A stretch of 36,083 nucleotides of DNA from CAZJBP01 sp964544115 (GTDB lineage Bacteria > Verrucomicrobiota > Kiritimatiellia > UBA8416 > JADHWI01): contig CAZJBP010000009.1 of the NCBI GenBank assembly GCA_964544115.1, positions 1-36,083 of the forward strand, given 5' to 3'. The stretch's first letter is position 1. Each line of letters opens with the position of its first letter. Shown piece by piece: positions 10,001 through 17,185 of this stretch. The notes below the pieces were generated by a model that was not told where the DNA came from, ran no database searches, and saw only the letters and a list, made by a program, of their open reading frames with translations. Position numbers and translations under genes: made by a program.

Positions 10001-10199
10001 GATCCCCGAGGCGCGCTCGGCGCTGGAGAAGGCCTTAATGCTGGCGCCGCAGGCGGTTGTTGTCCAGCTGCATTATGCCGAATTGCTTTCACATGAGGGC
10101 AAGACCGAGGAGCTCGGGAGAATTGTCGCAACCCTCAAGAATCGATGGAACGAGCTCTCGCTCGAGCAGAAGCAGAAGCTGGACTCGCTGAAGAAGTAG
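7080..10199 (+). CDS. DUF2723 membrane glycosyltransferase-like protein fused to TPR repeats
   Basis: A 1039-residue protein. The first ~430 residues hold about ten hydrophobic segments of the DUF2723 (GT-C-like, protein O-mannosyltransferase-related) family. An acidic motif, 'VYPGESAAYVG', lies in the first external loop just after the first membrane helix, where GT-C enzymes place a catalytic acidic residue. The usual 'HPPGYPL' part reads 'QPDHALWGL', a variant. The remaining ~600 residues form a soluble region: an alpha/beta stretch (about 430-560) and then many tetratricopeptide repeats (about 570-1035; for example 'GRADLALKAYRRAQTLDPEN', 'AWDTLGVILMAQGKIPEARS'). It probably transfers a sugar from a lipid carrier to proteins outside the membrane, with TPRs recruiting partners. 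The function is inferred from family. The 106-base gap before it shows only a weak CCCGG-ACG-CCGGG hairpin (6998-7010). Confidence 0.88.
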   Translation: MKREGAWDRLLGAFVFLGSGLVFLLTISRGVYPGESAAYVGLFTGLVPQLQPDHALWGLVVRAVTLIPFGGPTLVLNVFSVLCAAAAVWLMYDVLRRALLWAVVPTRENAGGRVLSARLGGAVGAVALAFSGAFWQVANRAHYAGFDLLALLALVRLLLAFAASGRLAAGCALAFFYGVFAVEYSALYAFLPLFAGAVLMAEWQNERWSIGRLSALGLCGLGGLALCFFGLGALYLGTDGYLFGGYTGYGSVLWRMMQIQYFDLSRSLPRVGWLLIVCFSIVPSLAALMLARRSLNEERDWGLYFVHLVFTASVLVATFRPFPAAVWPDRLVTPQALVAALYGYLVAYWFLVPAPWADPEQMAVKRWLGRAMRYVFVTPLLLAAAWGVYGNWARCDGRQAGPMNAFAEEVVDRMGSHTWLVSDGRSDVHLLDAARRRGKEVRTLALGLLNNEAYMKALSRNFDRPELRNLALIGGDRLLAEWLQTSPGATGEVCILSAPDYWIETGHDAVPHAVLYEGVPAGAPVDLDALWKEHEAFWSTWATRIDPDAAADPSAKETLQFIRGHTARVANDLGVFLEDRGRADLALKAYRRAQTLDPENVSSLLNLAVLAKNGTKLDDAADIEKQLVELASDPNRLPLWRLASTYGYVREPNAFAQAGWVWTFSGRRGLAVANLKRAMAMGASETPAALRELLATTYLAQDQEEKSRDLYMQVLQTETNNVGAMVGLARIAVRDGDLSSATNWLNRAQAAGAPASELATEKALAHVQAGDLGEARAILERLLERSPDSGRAWAILASLRLQQGDELGFEDAVMRLRSVSGGDLVAALLTAQKAILNEDGARARRELETALRIQPGHQQALETLLRLDVGEGRKDDGRHHARQLLKVDPGNAFAYWVLGSIQLQGGETELAADSFRRSLARRRSVEALNDLAWLLYQKGELDEALSLARECVTVPPEIADAWDTLGVILMAQGKIPEARSALEKALMLAPQAVVVQLHYAELLSHEGKTEELGRIVATLKNRWNELSLEQKQKLDSLKK

Positions 10200-10272
10200 G
10201 ACGGCGTTCTCCGAACGCCAGCCCCGCCAGTACCCCCGGGCTCGGCAACGCGCTCGGAGAGCGCGGGCCTAC
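10196..10272. repeat. Inverted pair of REP-like hairpins between convergent genes
   Basis: Two 24-base units face each other: 10196-10219 on the plus strand and 10272-10249 on the minus strand. Both begin GTAGG and form a 7-bp stem with loop TCC. Unit 1 has stem GGCGTTC/GAACGCC and unit 2 has CGCGCTC/GAGCGCG. The stem differences between copies are compensatory, so pairing is kept. The first unit contains the TAG stop of the upstream gene. Neither has a T-run. This is the layout of BIME/REP elements; bidirectional transcription end or mRNA protection is possible. Confidence 0.7.
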
Positions 10273-10279
10273 GTATGGC

Positions 10280-11005
10280 CTACCGCTCGACCGCCCTCAG
10301 TTCTGCCCCCGTCAGCTCCCGCCATTCGCCGGGGCGCAGGCGTCCCAGAGTCAGCGGCCCGACGGACACGCGCACGAGGCGCACGACATGGAGCCGTGCG
10401 GCGCGGCACATTTCCCGGATCTGCCGCTTGCGCCCCTCATGCAGGACGATCTCCAGCAGTGTGTACCCGGGACGGCGGGCATCCGCGACCGTTACCTCCG
10501 CCGGCCGGATGCGGTACTCGTCGATGACGAGCTGGCTGCGCAAGACCGAGAGGTGGTCCTCGGTGACCGTCCCGAGCACCGTCACGCGGTAGGTCTTGCG
10601 CTGGCCGTGCCGCGGGTGCGTGAGCCGCTGGACGAGGTCGCCGTCGCTCGACATCACGAGCAATCCCTCGCTGTCCTTGTCCAGCCGCCCGACCGGGACC
10701 AGCGCCTGCGGGATCGGTGGATCGAGGTCGTAGACGGTCTCGCCCTGGGCGTCCGAGCGGCTGCAGATAACGCCGCGCGGCTTGTGGAGCATGATCGTCT
10801 GCGGCGCCACGCGCGCGGCCTCGACGGGGCGTCCATCCACGGTGACCCGCTGCCGTCCGGGCGTCACCCGGAAGCCCGGCTCCAGGATGGTCTCGCCGTC
10901 CACCGCCACTCGCCCCGAGTGCACAAACTCCGCCGCGTGCCGCCGTGAACACACGCCGCGCTCGGAGAGATACTTCTGGAGTCGGATGGTCTCTTCTGCG
11001 CTCAC
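10280..11005 (-). CDS. RsuA/RluB-family rRNA pseudouridine synthase
   Basis: A 241-residue RNA-modifying enzyme of the RsuA/RluB/RluE family, which isomerises a uridine in 16S or 23S rRNA. An N-terminal S4 RNA-binding domain is visible ('RLQKYLSERGVCSRRHAAEFV', then 'GRVAVDGE'). The catalytic domain follows with the motif 'PVGRLDKDSEGLLVMSSDG', whose Asp is the catalytic residue, and 'EGRKRQIREMC' near the end. The frame is open upstream to 11233, but that stretch is Arg/Gly-rich, overlaps the divergent gene and contains a low-complexity array. GTG 11005, preceded by GGGGG, gives the family's normal length. Which rRNA position is modified cannot be told from sequence alone. Confidence 0.9.
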   Translation of the reverse strand: MSAEETIRLQKYLSERGVCSRRHAAEFVHSGRVAVDGETILEPGFRVTPGRQRVTVDGRPVEAARVAPQTIMLHKPRGVICSRSDAQGETVYDLDPPIPQALVPVGRLDKDSEGLLVMSSDGDLVQRLTHPRHGQRKTYRVTVLGTVTEDHLSVLRSQLVIDEYRIRPAEVTVADARRPGYTLLEIVLHEGRKRQIREMCRAARLHVVRLVRVSVGPLTLGRLRPGEWRELTGAELRAVER

Positions 11006-11053
11006 CTCATTAACCCCCAGCCGCCCGTCACTCTGTTCCGCTCCCCCTCTGCC

Positions 11054-11087
11054 TCTTGATCTTAATCGTACTCTTACTCTTAATCCC
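11054..11087. repeat. Hexamer tandem array (GATTAA/GAGTAA)
   Basis: On the minus strand the units read GATTAA, GAGTAA, GAGTAC, GATTAA, GATCAA and GAGG: five full hexamers and a partial one. The array lies in the 226-base gap between the divergent pseudouridine synthase and UDP-sugar pyrophosphorylase genes. That gap is otherwise pyrimidine-rich on the plus strand and holds a CCGCGC-AA-GCGCGG hairpin (11129-11142). Confidence 0.6.
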
Positions 11088-11231
11088 CACTCCGCCCCCC
11101 TGCCTCTTTCAAGACCCCAGCCTAGACGCCGCGCAAGCGCGGACGCAAGTTTTCCATTGCCACGGCTGCGCCCCGGCAACAGAATCCCGCCGTAACAGCA
11201 CCGCAATCGGGATGCTTTCCGGGGGATTCTC

Positions 11232-12626
11232 ATGGCTCTGACGTATGATGATGCGAAGCGGCTCTTGGACCGGCACGAACAGGGGGATGTCCTGAAGTTC
11301 TGGGGCCGGCTGACGGGGCCCGAGCGGGCAGCGCTGCTGGCTCAGGTGGAGACGCTGGACTTCGATAGCATCGCCCGCATGCGGACCATGCTGCAAAAGC
11401 ATCGCGTGGTCGCGCCCGCGTTCGATCCGGCCACTGAGCCTGCGCCGGTCATCGCGCCTTCCGCGGCCGAACTGTCCGACGCGAGCCTTGAGGGCGCTGC
11501 GGCCCTGCAGGCGGGCAAGGTGGCCGTGATCCTGGTCGCCGGCGGACAGGGATCGCGGCTGGGCTTCGAGGGGCCGAAGGGGGTCTATCCGGTGGGCCCG
11601 GTGACCGGCGCATCGCTCTTCGAAATCCATGCGCGCAAGGTGCTGCGCCTCGAGCAGCGCTATGGGGCACAGGTGCCGTTTTACATCATGACCAGCGAGG
11701 CCAACGATGCGCCGACGCAGGCGTTTTTCGCCGACCACGGGCAGTTCGGGCTGGACCCGGACCGCGTGAAGTTCTTTGTCCAGGGCGTGTGGCCGGCGCT
11801 GTCGGCCGATGGCCGGATTATCCTCGACGCCCCCGGGCACATCTTCATGAGCCCCGATGGCCACGGCGGAACGCTCTCCGCCCTGCGGCGCACCGGCATG
11901 CTCGCCGACATGGAGCGTCGCGGCATCGAGACCGTGTTCTACTTTCAGGTCGACAACCCGTTGGTCGAGGTGGCCGACGCGGCCTTCGTGGGACTGCACC
12001 GCCGGGCCGGCGCGGACATCTCGATCAAGGTCTGCGCCAAGCGCGACGCCAGCGAGGGCCTCGGGGTTGTGGTTGCGCAGGGCGGGCGCTGCGCGATTGT
12101 AGAATACAGCGACCTGCCGCAGGACCAGAAAGAAGCCCGCCTCGCCGATGGACGGCTGAAGTACCTGTACGGGAGCGTGGCCATCCACATCCTCTCCCGC
12201 GACTTCCTCGCCCAGGAGGCGGCCGCCGCCCTGCCGCTGCATGTCGCCTACAAGAAGGTGCCGACCTGCAACGATGCCGGGGAGACCCTCACCCCCGCGG
12301 CGCCGAATGCGTACAAGTTCGAGAAGTTCATCTTCGACATCATCCCCGACGCCCGTCAGGCCCTCAACGTGGCGTTTGCACGCGAGGACGAATTTTCACC
12401 CCTGAAGAACGCCAGCGGCGCGGACTCGCCCGAGACCGTTAGGCGGGACCTGTGCCGCAAGTACGGCCGCTGGCTGGCAGCCTGCGGTGTGCGGGTCCCG
12501 CTGGACGGCGACGGCACCCCCACCGTGAAGATCGAAGTCGATCCCGCTTACGCGTCCAGCGCCGATGACCTGCGCCTGCGCCTGCCCAAGGGCTTCGCGA
12601 TTGCCGGCGACGTGCTACTGAAATAG
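11232..12626 (+). CDS. UDP-sugar pyrophosphorylase, eukaryote-type (UAP1/AGX-like)
   Basis: A 464-residue cytoplasmic enzyme of the UDPGP family, which makes a UDP-sugar from UTP and a sugar-1-phosphate. The nucleotide-binding signature is 'LVAGGQGSRLGFEGPKG' (residues 101-117), much closer to eukaryotic UDP-N-acetylhexosamine pyrophosphorylases than to bacterial GalU or GlmU. Other family marks are the N-terminal helical 'FWGRLTGPERAALLAQVETLDF' segment, 'FQVDNPLVEVAD' near residue 237, and a C-terminal 'KFEKFIFDIIPDA' with 'REDEFSPLKNASGADSPETVR'. UDP-GlcNAc or UDP-GalNAc is the likely product, feeding cell-surface polymers. The choice between HexNAc and glucose is not certain. The start ATG is preceded by GGGGG. 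PVC bacteria commonly carry this type. Confidence 0.92.
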   Translation: MALTYDDAKRLLDRHEQGDVLKFWGRLTGPERAALLAQVETLDFDSIARMRTMLQKHRVVAPAFDPATEPAPVIAPSAAELSDASLEGAAALQAGKVAVILVAGGQGSRLGFEGPKGVYPVGPVTGASLFEIHARKVLRLEQRYGAQVPFYIMTSEANDAPTQAFFADHGQFGLDPDRVKFFVQGVWPALSADGRIILDAPGHIFMSPDGHGGTLSALRRTGMLADMERRGIETVFYFQVDNPLVEVADAAFVGLHRRAGADISIKVCAKRDASEGLGVVVAQGGRCAIVEYSDLPQDQKEARLADGRLKYLYGSVAIHILSRDFLAQEAAAALPLHVAYKKVPTCNDAGETLTPAAPNAYKFEKFIFDIIPDARQALNVAFAREDEFSPLKNASGADSPETVRRDLCRKYGRWLAACGVRVPLDGDGTPTVKIEVDPAYASSADDLRLRLPKGFAIAGDVLLK

Positions 12627-12638
12627 GGCGTTTGCCGT

Positions 12639-12668
12639 TTACGCTTCCGCGTCGAGTCTGTTAGCATC
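12639..12668 (+). promoter_or_regulatory. Candidate promoter giving a leaderless nucleotidyltransferase mRNA
   Basis: TTTACG (12639-12644), 18 bases, then TAGCAT (12663-12668) resembles a sigma-70 promoter. The expected start falls at about the ATG of the next gene (12674), and no ribosome site is seen there, so the mRNA might be leaderless. Weak evidence. Confidence 0.25.
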
Positions 12669-12673
12669 GCGCC

Positions 12674-13219
12674 ATGACCGCCAAGCAATTCTTCGACTGG
12701 CAGACCGCCGGCGGAACCGACGACGTGATGAGGCTCGTCGACTGTCTGGAACGGGCTGATATCGCGTGGTGTGCGATCGGCGGCGTGGCAGTAAACCACT
12801 GGGCGAAGCAGCCGATGGTGACACAGGATGTCGATGTGGTGGTTGCTGCGGAGTCCGTCGAACAGGCCGTGGGCCTGCTCGAAAAGGCGGGGTTCAGGCC
12901 GGAACGATTCGAGTGGTCGATTAACTTCAATGGGCGGTCCGCTGTCAGCATCCAACTCAGCACCGAGGCGGTCTACAGAGAGTTTCCCTCTCGCGCCGTG
13001 CCTGCAGACATACACGGCATCCTCATGCGCGTCGCGTCCCTTGACGACACGCTCAAAGGCAAGATCATGGCATGCAGCGATGCGTCTCGCAGGCAGAGCA
13101 AGCGCATCAAGGACTTGGCCGATATCGCGCGTCTGGTGGAGTCTCATCCTCGGCTGTGGAATTCACTGCCTGCCGAACTGCAGCAGCGGGTTGACAAACC
13201 CGTCGGCTCGTCAGGTTGA
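12674..13219 (+). CDS. Small nucleotidyltransferase-fold protein
   Basis: A 181-residue protein with the nucleotidyltransferase (pol-beta superfamily) core: 'CAIGGVAVNHWAKQPMVTQDVDVVV', with the Gly pair at 36-37 and the metal-binding acids D52-x-D54. The later part contains 'ASLDDTLKGKIMA' and 'RIKDLADIARLVE', a pattern shared with AbiEii/MNT-like and DUF6036-like stand-alone nucleotidyltransferases. Some members are toxins that act on RNA, but no antitoxin-like partner is adjacent: the flanking genes are a sugar pyrophosphorylase 47 bases upstream and a convergent Bat gene 14 bases downstream. I treat it as an orphan of unknown substrate. There is no clear ribosome-binding site. Confidence 0.8.
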   Translation: MTAKQFFDWQTAGGTDDVMRLVDCLERADIAWCAIGGVAVNHWAKQPMVTQDVDVVVAAESVEQAVGLLEKAGFRPERFEWSINFNGRSAVSIQLSTEAVYREFPSRAVPADIHGILMRVASLDDTLKGKIMACSDASRRQSKRIKDLADIARLVESHPRLWNSLPAELQQRVDKPVGSSG

Positions 13220-13233
13220 GCCCTGGATCCCGG

Positions 13234-14514
13234 CTACTGCGCCGCTCCGACCGCATCCGCCGGCACCCAGCCGACATCGCCTCCACGCCGCACGCAGACC
13301 CACCCGTCTGAGGTCTGATCCACCCGCGTCACGCCCGTGCCCTGGGCCAGCGGGAACGTCTCCAGCGCCCGGTCGCAGGGCGCGATCCGCGCGGCTGCGT
13401 CCCGCGTCATGACGCTGCCGGGTTGGGCCAGCGCGGTCGCACGATGGACCGCCACGGCTCCACCCGAGCACAGCGCCGCGGCGGCCAGGCTCAACGCGGC
13501 GGCGATCCATCGGCGCCTCAACCCGCCCTGAATGGCCGCCATGGCCGACAGGGCGGCCAGAACCGTCAGGGCCGTGGTCCCGCCGCGTGCCAGCCATTGT
13601 CGCGGGGACTGCGGCACAAGCTCGGTTCGCGCCGCAGGAGCGTGCGGCTCTGCCGCGGGGCGGTAGACGTCGGCCGTGACGGCCCGCCGGGCGTGGAACT
13701 TCAGCGGGAACGGACCGCGGGTCAGGGTGGCGAAGCGATTGCCGGCGGTGTCGAAGTAGCAGAACGAAACGGCGGGCACGGCGGCGGCGTTGGTGGTGAG
13801 CGGCACGACGACCTGCTCGAATTCCAGGCGGCTGTCGCCGCCGGGCAGGGCGGTCGGCTCGTACACTTTGAATCCTGCGCCCTCTTCCAGGCGTGGTGTC
13901 CGCAGGTTCGCCGTGTACCCCTTGCCGCTGATCGCCATGTGGACCTTGACGAGCTCGCCGGCTGCAACCTCGCGCGGCGCTGCCTCGGCCTGGAAGTCGA
14001 AGCGTCCGATCGCCCCGGACCATCCGGCCGGGCGTCCTTCGGTCGGCACCGGCAGCACCTGGAGGTCGAGCGGCTGGACATCGACGCGCAGCGGACGCTC
14101 TTCCCAGAACGAGCCAAACAGCCCCGGCCGTCTGAGCATCAGGCGCACCTGGAGCACCGGCGCCACGCGAACCTGACCGGGCTTGAGCCCCGTGGCCTGT
14201 ACCCGGAATGATCGACGGGTCACCACCGTGCCGTCGCGCGGCACCTGCTGGCCCGGAAGTTCCTTGAACGACTCCATCGCGATGCTTCCCGCCTCGGGCC
14301 CGGGCGACATCTCCATGGCCTGGGAGAGCTGCACCCCCGTGGCCTCAATGGTCAGTGTCAGCGTGAACGGCTCCTTCTCGTAGGGCCGCATGCGGTCGCT
14401 GGCGAGCTTTGCGGAAACGCTGGCGTCGTCGGCCGATGCCGCCGCCGCGAGCACAAAGGCGAGCCATGCACAGAAGCCCAATTGCCGCCACCCGTCGGAT
14501 GGAGTCGTTCTCAC
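13234..14514 (-). CDS. Second BatD-like protein with C-terminal SH3-like domain
   Basis: A 426-residue protein, last of the Bat operon. It starts at GTG 14514, preceded by GGGAGG and overlapping the upstream stop by four bases. It has a signal peptide (about residues 10-28), then immunoglobulin-like BatD domains ('DDASVSAKLASDRMRPYEKEP', 'EVAAGELVKVHMAISGKG', 'VSFCYFDTAGNRF'), two membrane segments (roughly residues 316-365) and a C-terminal SH3-like segment ('TGVTRVDQTSDGWVCVRRGG', ending 'GWVPADAV'). In the better-known BatE of Bacteroidetes the SH3-like tail is attached to the TPR protein. Here it sits on a BatD-type protein. It is likely anchored in the inner membrane and part of the MoxR/Bat complex. 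Exact role unknown. Confidence 0.82.
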   Translation of the reverse strand: MRTTPSDGWRQLGFCAWLAFVLAAAASADDASVSAKLASDRMRPYEKEPFTLTLTIEATGVQLSQAMEMSPGPEAGSIAMESFKELPGQQVPRDGTVVTRRSFRVQATGLKPGQVRVAPVLQVRLMLRRPGLFGSFWEERPLRVDVQPLDLQVLPVPTEGRPAGWSGAIGRFDFQAEAAPREVAAGELVKVHMAISGKGYTANLRTPRLEEGAGFKVYEPTALPGGDSRLEFEQVVVPLTTNAAAVPAVSFCYFDTAGNRFATLTRGPFPLKFHARRAVTADVYRPAAEPHAPAARTELVPQSPRQWLARGGTTALTVLAALSAMAAIQGGLRRRWIAAALSLAAAALCSGGAVAVHRATALAQPGSVMTRDAAARIAPCDRALETFPLAQGTGVTRVDQTSDGWVCVRRGGDVGWVPADAVGAAQ

Positions 14515-15215
14515 GGCTGGCCTCCCGTTGGCTGCGCCGCGGGTGGCGCCATCTTCCGCTGCAGGAGGCGTGCGACCTCGCGCTCCCGCCCTGCCCCCGA
14601 CTCGGCGTGCAGCGTTGCGGCGACGCTGGACCCGAACAGCATGAGCACCACACAGGACCAGGCAGCCAGCGTGCGGGCCAGCACCGGGCGCCCGAGCAAC
14701 CGGATAGCGCCGGCGATCCACAGCATGGCAAAGGCCGCGGCCACGACCATCGTCCGCGTGGCGCACGGCAGCGCGTAGTGCCAGAACAGGGGCACGCGGT
14801 ACCACGGCAGTGGCGATGAGGCTCCCCCGCTTCCCGCCGCGGCCAGCTCCAAGTTACGGGCCAGATCCGGCCGGGATCCGGCGTAGCGTTCGGCCTGCAG
14901 GAAGGACCGCGCGGCGTCAATGTGCCGTCCGGCCATCAGGAGCGCGGTGCCCTCGTTGTGGAACACCGCACCGTTGCGCGCGCCCGCGGCGATCAGGTCT
15001 GCATACAGCGCCGCGGCTGCCGCAAAGTCGTCCGGGGAACGTGCCTCGCCCATCGCGATATTGGCCTGTTGCCAGAGAAACGCGCGCTCCTCCGTGCCCT
15101 CGCCCCTCGCCGCGGTGCCCGCTCCGACGAACAGATACGCCAGACAGGCCACGACGACCGCAGTCGTCTGAGGACTGAGCAATCGAAAATTGAAAATCGA
15201 AGATCGCCAATTCAC
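14511..15215 (-). CDS. BatE-like TPR membrane protein
   Basis: A 234-residue protein starting at GTG 15215, with AAGGGGGCG as ribosome site; GTGA overlaps the BatD stop by four bases. Upstream in-frame sequence is Arg-rich and lies inside batD, so it is left out. The product has a hydrophobic N-terminus ('TTAVVVACLAYLFVGAGTA'), tetratricopeptide-like helices ('AAAALYADLIAAGARNGAVF', 'EGTALLMAGRHIDAARSF'), then two membrane segments ('MVVAAAFAMLWIAGAIRLL', 'LAAWSCVVLMLFGSSVAA'). This is the TPR-TM-TM core of BatE without its SH3 tail. It probably acts in the periplasmic or membrane Bat assembly with the adjacent BatD proteins. Confidence 0.82.
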   Translation of the reverse strand: MNWRSSIFNFRLLSPQTTAVVVACLAYLFVGAGTAARGEGTEERAFLWQQANIAMGEARSPDDFAAAAALYADLIAAGARNGAVFHNEGTALLMAGRHIDAARSFLQAERYAGSRPDLARNLELAAAGSGGASSPLPWYRVPLFWHYALPCATRTMVVAAAFAMLWIAGAIRLLGRPVLARTLAAWSCVVLMLFGSSVAATLHAESGAGREREVARLLQRKMAPPAAQPTGGQP

Positions 15216-17185
15216 GTCCGCCCCCTTGCCCTGTCGGCCTCGTGCCAGGCGCGATCCAGCCCATGCAAGACGTCGGCGGCCTCGTCGATGTCGGCTCTTT
15301 CCGCGATGGCAGTGCCCCCGGCTGAGAAGCCGCCTTCGAACATGCGCGTGAGCAGCGAGTGAAAGCGTTCGACCACGGGCGCGTCCACGCCGGCGTCGGC
15401 GAGGCGACGGCGGCAATCGGACGGTGTCAGTCCTTCAGGCGCAGCGGGATCGCGGTCGCTGACGTACTGGCGCAGGACCTGGGAAACCTCGCCGAACGCG
15501 GCCTGCGATCCGCCGGCGCGGGCTGCGGACAGGCGGCGCAGCGCTCTCCGCAGCGCCTTCCGGCTGCGGGCGGTGGCCGATCGGCGATGAACCACGGCCG
15601 CCACCAGCACCCACGCGCCGGTCAATATGAAGACGGCGACCCCGGCGCCCGCGACCGCCAGCTGCGGCGCTCCGCCCAGCAGGGACTGGCGCGACGTGCC
15701 CTCGGGGCTGACCGTGATGGGCGCCGGAGGCTGGCGGCGCTCACCGCCCACGGAGGCGGATGCCGTGGTGTTCGTGCCGAGGGAGATGACGTGCTCCGGC
15801 GTCAGAACCGTCGATTCATTGACCTGCAGCGGGATCGGACGGCTGCGCACCTCCACGTACTGCCGCGTGGCGGTGTTAAAAAACGACAGGGCGATCGGCG
15901 GCACCTCGAGGGTGCCCGCGAGCGTGGGGCGGAGAGTCACGGAGTATTCGACCCGGCCGGACTCGCGCCGGGTCTGCAGGGTGTCGGGATAGGCCCGGAA
16001 GAGCGCCGCGAGTTGCGGGCGCTCCCACACAGGCGGCAGCCGCAGACGGTCGAGGTTCACGTCGCCGCTCACGGCCAGGGTCAGCCGCAAGGGATCGCCG
16101 ACATTGCAGGTCTGCGTGTCCAGCGAGGCCTCTAGCGCCATGTTGGTGCCCAGCACGCCGGCATACGTGTCCGGCCGGCCCTCCTCCGGCGGCGGCACGA
16201 CACGCACGGTAACCGCCGGACCGACGGCGAACACGTCGCGTACCGTCGGGGTGCCCTGCGCGGTGACGCCCGTCAGTACGGGGCCCTTGAACTGCACCGG
16301 GCCGAAGGTGTGCTCGCGTTCGTCCTTTGGGACATAATGCGTGGTAAGGCGGTATTCCCAGAACCGGCGGCCTCCGACGTCAACCTGCCGCGGCGTGAGC
16401 GCAAAGAGCGCCGGGGCGGGCTGAAAGCTGTTAACGGAGAAATTGAAGTTGAACATATTGCCGAACGGATCGCTCCGGATAGTGAAGTCGTTGATCCGAA
16501 AGCCTGCCTGCTGCCCGGGGTTGGTGAGCAACCCCTGCAGCACGGTGCGCAGGTCGGGCGTCTGCAGCCCGGGCAACTCGGCCTCAAGGTACGGGATCCT
16601 GAGCTGCGGCGGATTGTTCGGGTCGAACGGCTGGTACTCCGTGTGGGGCGGCGGCAGCGAGCGGACGCGGACGGTCAGCGTGATGTCAAAGGCCTCCTCC
16701 ATGAGCAGCGCCGTCCGGGACGCCTCAACCTGCACACTGACGACATCCTGAGTTTCCACTCCGACCACGGTGATCTGCGGGCCCGGATGGGAGACCGCGC
16801 GACCCTTCACGTTCATCCGGATGGGACCCAGCCTGAAGGTTCCGGCGGCTGAAGGCGTGACGTCATAGGCGTACTCGCGCCCCTCGAAATCCTCCCGCGA
16901 GACGCGGCCGTTAATGATGGTAACGCTGTGGCGGGACGCGCTCTGGCTGCCCAGTGGCCGTGCGGACATGCCGCTCAGCGCCGACACGTCGGGTTGCTCA
17001 GAGGGATCGTCGGTGCCGGAGACCCGCACGGTCAGCAAAACCGACTCGCCCAGGTAGAGCTGGCTCCGTCCGACCGAAGCGGAGATCGACACGTCTGCTG
17101 CGGTGGACGGCCGCGCCGAAAGTGCCGTGGCTAGCGCCAGAAGGGCAAGAACGACGGTTCTTCCGGTTGGATGAGCGATGTTCAC
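15212..17185 (-). CDS. batD: BatD (oxygen-tolerance) protein
   Basis: A 657-residue exported, membrane-anchored protein. It starts at GTG 17185 and overlaps the upstream BatB-BatC stop by four bases. A signal peptide (about residues 10-30) is followed by several immunoglobulin-like BatD domains ('VSISASVGRSQLYLGESVLL', 'RTALLMEEAFDITLTVRVR', 'LEASLDTQTCNVGDPLRLTL'). Near residue 520 is a membrane helix ('LAVAGAGVAVFILTGAWVLV'), and a cytoplasmic tail of about 110 residues follows with helical 'FGEVSQVLRQYVSDRD' and 'VERFHSLLTRMFEGG' motifs. Similar tails occur in DUF4381-like proteins. BatD proteins are linked with MoxR ATPases and vWA proteins in envelope stress and metal or cofactor handling; the client is not known. 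Confidence 0.92.
   Translation of the reverse strand: MNIAHPTGRTVVLALLALATALSARPSTAADVSISASVGRSQLYLGESVLLTVRVSGTDDPSEQPDVSALSGMSARPLGSQSASRHSVTIINGRVSREDFEGREYAYDVTPSAAGTFRLGPIRMNVKGRAVSHPGPQITVVGVETQDVVSVQVEASRTALLMEEAFDITLTVRVRSLPPPHTEYQPFDPNNPPQLRIPYLEAELPGLQTPDLRTVLQGLLTNPGQQAGFRINDFTIRSDPFGNMFNFNFSVNSFQPAPALFALTPRQVDVGGRRFWEYRLTTHYVPKDEREHTFGPVQFKGPVLTGVTAQGTPTVRDVFAVGPAVTVRVVPPPEEGRPDTYAGVLGTNMALEASLDTQTCNVGDPLRLTLAVSGDVNLDRLRLPPVWERPQLAALFRAYPDTLQTRRESGRVEYSVTLRPTLAGTLEVPPIALSFFNTATRQYVEVRSRPIPLQVNESTVLTPEHVISLGTNTTASASVGGERRQPPAPITVSPEGTSRQSLLGGAPQLAVAGAGVAVFILTGAWVLVAAVVHRRSATARSRKALRRALRRLSAARAGGSQAAFGEVSQVLRQYVSDRDPAAPEGLTPSDCRRRLADAGVDAPVVERFHSLLTRMFEGGFSAGGTAIAERADIDEAADVLHGLDRAWHEADRARGRT

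Noticed and set aside
11006..11233. N-terminal extension of the pseudouridine synthase to 317 residues
   Set aside because: The extra part is Arg/Gly-rich, includes a hexamer array and overlaps the divergent gene; GTG 11005 gives the family length.
12674..13219. Toxin of a toxin-antitoxin or Abi system
   Set aside because: The nucleotidyltransferase fold alone is not enough; no HEPN or AbiEi-like partner is next to it.
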